A stretch of 7,835 nucleotides of DNA, taken from NCBI GenBank assembly GCA_002477825.1, contig DLKT01000033.1, positions 1 through 7,835 on the forward strand, given 5' to 3'. Source of the DNA: Caryophanales bacterium UBA7581. GTDB taxonomy: Bacteria > Bacillota_I > Bacilli_A > RFN20 > CAG-826. Both the position numbers and the translations under genes were made by a program. Below the pieces are notes generated by a model. It worked only from the letters and a program-made list of their open reading frames with translations, searched no databases and was not told the DNA's origin. The first letter of the stretch is position 1. The number at the start of each line of letters is the position of its first letter. Below, piece after piece: positions 5,522-7,835 of this stretch.

Positions 5522-6841
5522 ATGAAAAAAAGAAAAATGACGCCATATCTTCTCGTTTTAGTTAGCTTTGCAACTATTATACTTTTTGGCTCTTTTTTAT
5601 TATCCATGCCATGGTCTTATCAAAGCGGAAAATTTGCCAACTATTGGGATGCTTTATTGCTATCTACTTCCGCAGTATGTGTAACTGGATTAACTCCTTA
5701 CGCCAATCTAAGCCAAACACTTTCACTCTTTGGACAAATCGTTTTAGTTCTCTTGGTTCAAATTGGTGGACTTGGCTTTATAACTTTATTTACATTCTTC
5801 TTATCCGCACTTGGTGTTAAGATCGGCGCTATGGATCGATTTGTTTTAAAGGAAGCCTTAAGTCTTGAAAATTTCGCAAGCGTATTAAAGTTCGTTAAAA
5901 AAGTTGTTCTTTATACATTCGTTGTAGAAGGTATTGGGATATTGTTCTGTTTATTTATATTTATTCCAAAATATGGTGTTTCTGATGGTATTTGGATTTC
6001 AATTTTCCATTCTATTTCTAGCTTTAATAACGCCGGCTTTGATATTTTAGGAGATAATTCTTTGATTTCTTATGCTGGACATATTCCCCTTAATATCATT
6101 ACCATACTTTTAATTATTATTGGTGGTATTGGCTTCCCCGTCATTGATGATGTAATTCATCATAAGCCAAAAAGATGGTCGTGCTATACAAAAATTGTTT
6201 TATTGTCTACTTCTATTCTTATTGTTTTCGGAACCGCCGCTTTGTGGTTAGCGGAATATCATAATGGAATGACATTCTTACAAGCGCTTTTCCAAAGTGT
6301 TTCATGCAGAACCGCAGGATTTGCCACCTATGATATGAATTTATTAAGCGATCCTGGACGTTTGATTTGTGAATTCTTAATGTTTGTAGGCGCTTCCCCA
6401 TTGTCAACAGGTGGTGGCATTAAGACAACGACATTCTTCACTATTATCTTAGCTATTTTCTCTTATATGCATGGGAAAAAGCCAGTTGTATTCCAACGCA
6501 CCATTTCCCAAAACTCGATTACGCGGGCGATGGCCCTTATCTTCGTTGCTTGTGCAGTTATTATTATGGGTTATTTAGGTATTGAAATTATAGAAAGTTT
6601 GCATGGCGTAAATCATGCTTCTGGTAAGATATTTTTTGAAGTATTCTCTGCTTTAAATACAGTGGGGTATACGCAAAGCCTTACCCCACATTTATTTAAC
6701 GGAAGCAAAGTTGTTTTATCGCTATTAATGTTCTTTGGCCGTGTGGGTCCTATCACTGTCTTAAGCGTATTCTCTAACGCTTTAAATAATGAAAGAGAAG
6801 GTCACGTTCGTTATATTGAAGAAAACCTAGTTATTGGTTAA
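5522..6841 (+). CDS. ktrB: KtrB-type potassium channel/transporter subunit (TrkH/KtrB/HKT family)
   Basis: The membrane subunit of a Ktr potassium uptake system, which typically moves K+ with Na+ dependence as a dimer gated by a cytoplasmic KtrA ring. It is 439 residues, close to KtrB and shorter than TrkH. The protein has four repeats of helix, P-loop, helix; the selectivity-filter segments are SAVCVTGL (50-57), FNNAGF (168-173), CRTAGF (262-267) and LNTVGY (378-383), each with the conserved Gly. The Gly/Ser/Thr-rich intramembrane gate loop is GASPLSTGGGIKTTT (290-304), and GRVGPIT (406-412) is also typical. ATG 5522 is chosen because the in-frame ATG at 5453 overlaps the -35 box; the ribosome binding site GAGGG (5505-5509) is rather far away at 12 bases. 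The TAA stop is followed after 19 bases by ktrA. Translation from 5522 starts MKKRKMTPYLL and leads directly into the first membrane helix. Ion preference is inferred from the family. Confidence 0.93.
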   Translation: MKKRKMTPYLLVLVSFATIILFGSFLLSMPWSYQSGKFANYWDALLLSTSAVCVTGLTPYANLSQTLSLFGQIVLVLLVQIGGLGFITLFTFFLSALGVKIGAMDRFVLKEALSLENFASVLKFVKKVVLYTFVVEGIGILFCLFIFIPKYGVSDGIWISIFHSISSFNNAGFDILGDNSLISYAGHIPLNIITILLIIIGGIGFPVIDDVIHHKPKRWSCYTKIVLLSTSILIVFGTAALWLAEYHNGMTFLQALFQSVSCRTAGFATYDMNLLSDPGRLICEFLMFVGASPLSTGGGIKTTTFFTIILAIFSYMHGKKPVVFQRTISQNSITRAMALIFVACAVIIMGYLGIEIIESLHGVNHASGKIFFEVFSALNTVGYTQSLTPHLFNGSKVVLSLLMFFGRVGPITVLSVFSNALNNEREGHVRYIEENLVIG

Positions 6842-6860
6842 TTATAGGAGGAAAACTTTT

Positions 6861-7514
6861 ATGAAAAAAACAATTGCAGTCTTTGGTTTAGGACAATTTG
6901 GTATGTCCATTGTTGAAGAATTATCCAAGCACGACGCCGATGTAATGGCCATCGATAAAGATGAAAACAAAGTCAAAATTGCTTCTCGCTTTATTCCTAC
7001 TGTCTTTATTGCTGATTCGACCGATGAAAAAGCATTAAGAGAATTAGATATGCAACATGTCGATCACGCGATTGTGGCTTACGGGAATAACATTCAAGCC
7101 ACAATTCTTACTACCGTTATTCTTGTAGAAATGGGAGTTAAACATTTAACCGTCCGTGTCGATAATGAGTACTATATTCCTGTGTTAAAGAAACTCGGCG
7201 CTCATGAAGTCATTTCTCCTCAAAGAATGGCTGGCTTAGGTCTTGCCAATCGTCTAGAAAATGAATCCTTCGTTGACTACTACTCTTTAGGCGACAACTT
7301 CTCCGTTGTTAAAGTATCGATTAACAAAGATTTTGAACATCGATTAATCTCCGAACTAAATCCACGTAACACCTATGGTGTTAACTTAATCTTAATTACA
7401 AGAAAAACCAAAACATTTGCCCCTAAAGCGAATGACTATATCGAACCCAACGATATTATCTTCGTTGTTGGACAAACGAAAGATATTGAAAAATTTAATA
7501 AAGCATTAAACTAA
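6861..7514 (+). CDS. ktrA: KtrA-type regulatory subunit of potassium uptake (RCK domain protein)
   Basis: The cytosolic regulator that assembles as an octameric ring under KtrB and gates it according to bound ATP/ADP; in related species it also binds cyclic di-AMP. It is 217 residues, about the same as Bacillus KtrA. The N-terminal RCK_N/Rossmann domain has the dinucleotide loop G9-L-G11-Q-F-G14 and an acidic residue at the end of the second strand (D32 in AIDKDENKV). The GNNIQATILTT segment (75-85) and VISPQRMAGLGLA (117-129) lie in the conserved core. The C-terminal RCK_C domain, about 140-217, is the candidate c-di-AMP site. Start ATG 6861 has a perfect AGGAGG at 6846-6851; an in-frame ATG at 6834 overlaps the ktrB end and lacks a site. 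It is cotranscribed with ktrB. The TAA stop lies only four bases before an insertion-sequence hairpin, yet the protein looks full length. Confidence 0.94.
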   Translation: MKKTIAVFGLGQFGMSIVEELSKHDADVMAIDKDENKVKIASRFIPTVFIADSTDEKALRELDMQHVDHAIVAYGNNIQATILTTVILVEMGVKHLTVRVDNEYYIPVLKKLGAHEVISPQRMAGLGLANRLENESFVDYYSLGDNFSVVKVSINKDFEHRLISELNPRNTYGVNLILITRKTKTFAPKANDYIEPNDIIFVVGQTKDIEKFNKALN

Positions 7515-7518
7515 TCAT

Positions 7519-7541
7519 AACCACGTGTAAAACGCGTGGTT
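7519..7541 (-). repeat. Probable right-end subterminal hairpin of the IS200/IS605 element
   Basis: AACCACGTG (7519-7527) pairs with CGCGTGGTT (7533-7541), 9 bp with one G-T pair around a TAAAA loop. As read on the minus strand it is the last hairpin after tnpA, where TnpA would recognise the right end. On the plus strand it starts four bases after the ktrA stop and is followed by only a weak T-run, so it could also slow transcription of ktrBA. Confidence 0.6.
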
Positions 7542-7547
7542 TGTACT

Positions 7548-7562
7548 GAGACTATAAGTCTC
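7548..7562. repeat. Small perfect hairpin inside the insertion sequence
   Basis: GAGACT (7548-7553) and AGTCTC (7557-7562) are perfectly complementary with an ATA loop. It lies between the outer right-end hairpin and the terminator-like hairpin. No function can be assigned; it may be part of the right-end recognition structure. Confidence 0.5.
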
Positions 7563-7570
7563 TATTACCT

Positions 7571-7597
7571 GCCAAGGTCTAAAGGCCTTGGCTTTTT
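7571..7597 (+). terminator. Intrinsic terminator downstream of ktrBA, lying within the insertion sequence
   Basis: GCCAAGGTC (7571-7579) pairs with GGCCTTGGC (7584-7592), 9 bp with one G-T pair and a TAAA loop, followed immediately by TTTTT (7593-7597) on the plus strand. This is a textbook rho-independent terminator for ktrBA transcripts. On the minus strand no T-tract follows, so it should not stop tnpA transcription in the same way. Because it lies inside the element it probably protects tnpA from transcription coming from outside. Confidence 0.8.
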
Positions 7598-7634
7598 ACG
7601 TTGTTCAAAGCCATCTTGCATTTGTCACCTTTGC

Positions 7635-7652
7635 CATTCCTGACAAGGAATG
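7635..7652. repeat. Short hairpin just after tnpA
   Basis: CATTCC (7635-7640) pairs with GGAATG (7647-7652) around TGACAA, five bases beyond the tnpA stop codon as read on the minus strand. No T-tract follows. It is part of the folded 3' region of the element; role not known. Confidence 0.45.
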
Positions 7653-7657
7653 ATTTA

Positions 7658-7835
7658 TTACTTGCTACCCTTAAAAGGGTCTTCGTATTCTTTGACACTT
7701 AGTTTATCAACCATCATGTCATGCTTCTCTTGATCTTGTATATATTTCTTCACAGTTGCTTCGTTAAGTCCTACTGTGCTCACATAATACCCTTCGGCCC
7801 AAAAGTGCCGATTTCCATACTTGTATCTCAAATTT
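7658..7835 (-). CDS. tnpA: IS200/IS605-family transposase TnpA (C-terminal fragment, N-terminus outside window)
   Basis: This single-strand DNA transposase of the HUH/Y1 superfamily cuts and rejoins hairpin-marked ends through a tyrosine. Only the last 58 residues are visible, ending in TAA at 7658-7660. The characteristic segment NRHFWAEGYYVSTVGLNEAT is followed by KKYIQDQ, whose Tyr is the expected catalytic residue with a Gln four residues later, and then by a Lys/Glu-rich tail ending FKGSK. The HUH metal-binding motif lies outside the window, so completeness cannot be judged. It converges on ktrA from the opposite strand. The visible part is intact without frameshift or stop, so the element may be active. 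No tnpB is visible here. Confidence 0.92.
   Translation of the reverse strand, partial: NLRYKYGNRHFWAEGYYVSTVGLNEATVKKYIQDQEKHDMMVDKLSVKEYEDPFKGSK

Larger units (their letters stand above)
7515..7835 (-). mobile_element. IS200/IS605-type insertion sequence, right-end portion (continues past window)
   Basis: The tnpA 3' end at the right edge is followed on the minus strand by about 140 bases with four successive hairpins, ending in an outer hairpin at 7519-7541. This layout (short spacer, then a subterminal palindrome near the right end) is typical of single-strand transposons of this family, which have no inverted terminal repeats and make no target duplication. The left end and most of tnpA lie outside the window. 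The exact right boundary is uncertain and is placed just after the ktrA stop by inference. Confidence 0.72.

Noticed and set aside
5481..5525. A 14-codon upstream reading frame whose TGA overlaps the ktrB ATG, which could suggest a leader peptide with translational coupling.
   Set aside because: Its ATG overlaps the -10 box, so it should not be on the transcript, and it has no ribosome binding site.

Overview
The window is an A+T-rich bacterial chromosome segment whose protein sequences and gene order point to a low-G+C Gram-positive lineage (Bacillota: Bacilli, Erysipelotrichia or a Mollicutes relative). The main clues are the order rplK-rplA-rplJ-rplL-(RsmC-like methyltransferase)-rpoB, strong AGGAGG ribosome binding sites, a KtrB/KtrA potassium transporter, and an L10 C-terminus of the Bacillus type. 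All eight visible stop codons are TAA or TAG, and the Trp codons checked are TGG, so the sequence does not decide between genetic codes 11 and 4. No closer placement is supported.

Layout. Minus strand, read right to left from about 5360: a sigma-A-like promoter, a roughly 130-nt folded leader, rplK (L11), a short hairpin, rplA (L1), an L10-leader-type RNA, rplJ (L10), rplL (L7/L12), an intrinsic terminator that probably acts as an attenuator, an rsmC/ybxB-like 16S rRNA methyltransferase, and rpoB, which runs off the left edge after 773 codons. This is one ribosomal protein and RNA polymerase operon. Its regulatory elements sit where they can tune the stoichiometry of L1, L10, L12 and polymerase. 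Plus strand, diverging from about 5454: a near-consensus promoter, ktrB (channel subunit) and ktrA (RCK regulatory subunit), a two-gene potassium uptake operon. Right edge: the 3' half of an IS200/IS605-type insertion sequence on the minus strand (tnpA C-terminus plus right-end hairpins). Its outer hairpin begins only a few bases after the ktrA stop codon.

The genes are mostly housekeeping. The most unusual signal is in the ribosomal GTPase-associated centre. L11 has lost about four residues of the nearly universal proline-rich PPVG loop, where thiopeptides bind and which faces translation factors. L12 has non-consensus residues at two positions in its factor-binding helices. Other points of interest are the uncatalogued folded leader of rplK, the two overlapping palindromes between the divergent promoters, the absence of secE-nusG just upstream of rplK, and the insertion sequence that supplies the apparent terminator of ktrBA. 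I found no CRISPR array, tRNA or rRNA gene, or novel defence-like system.
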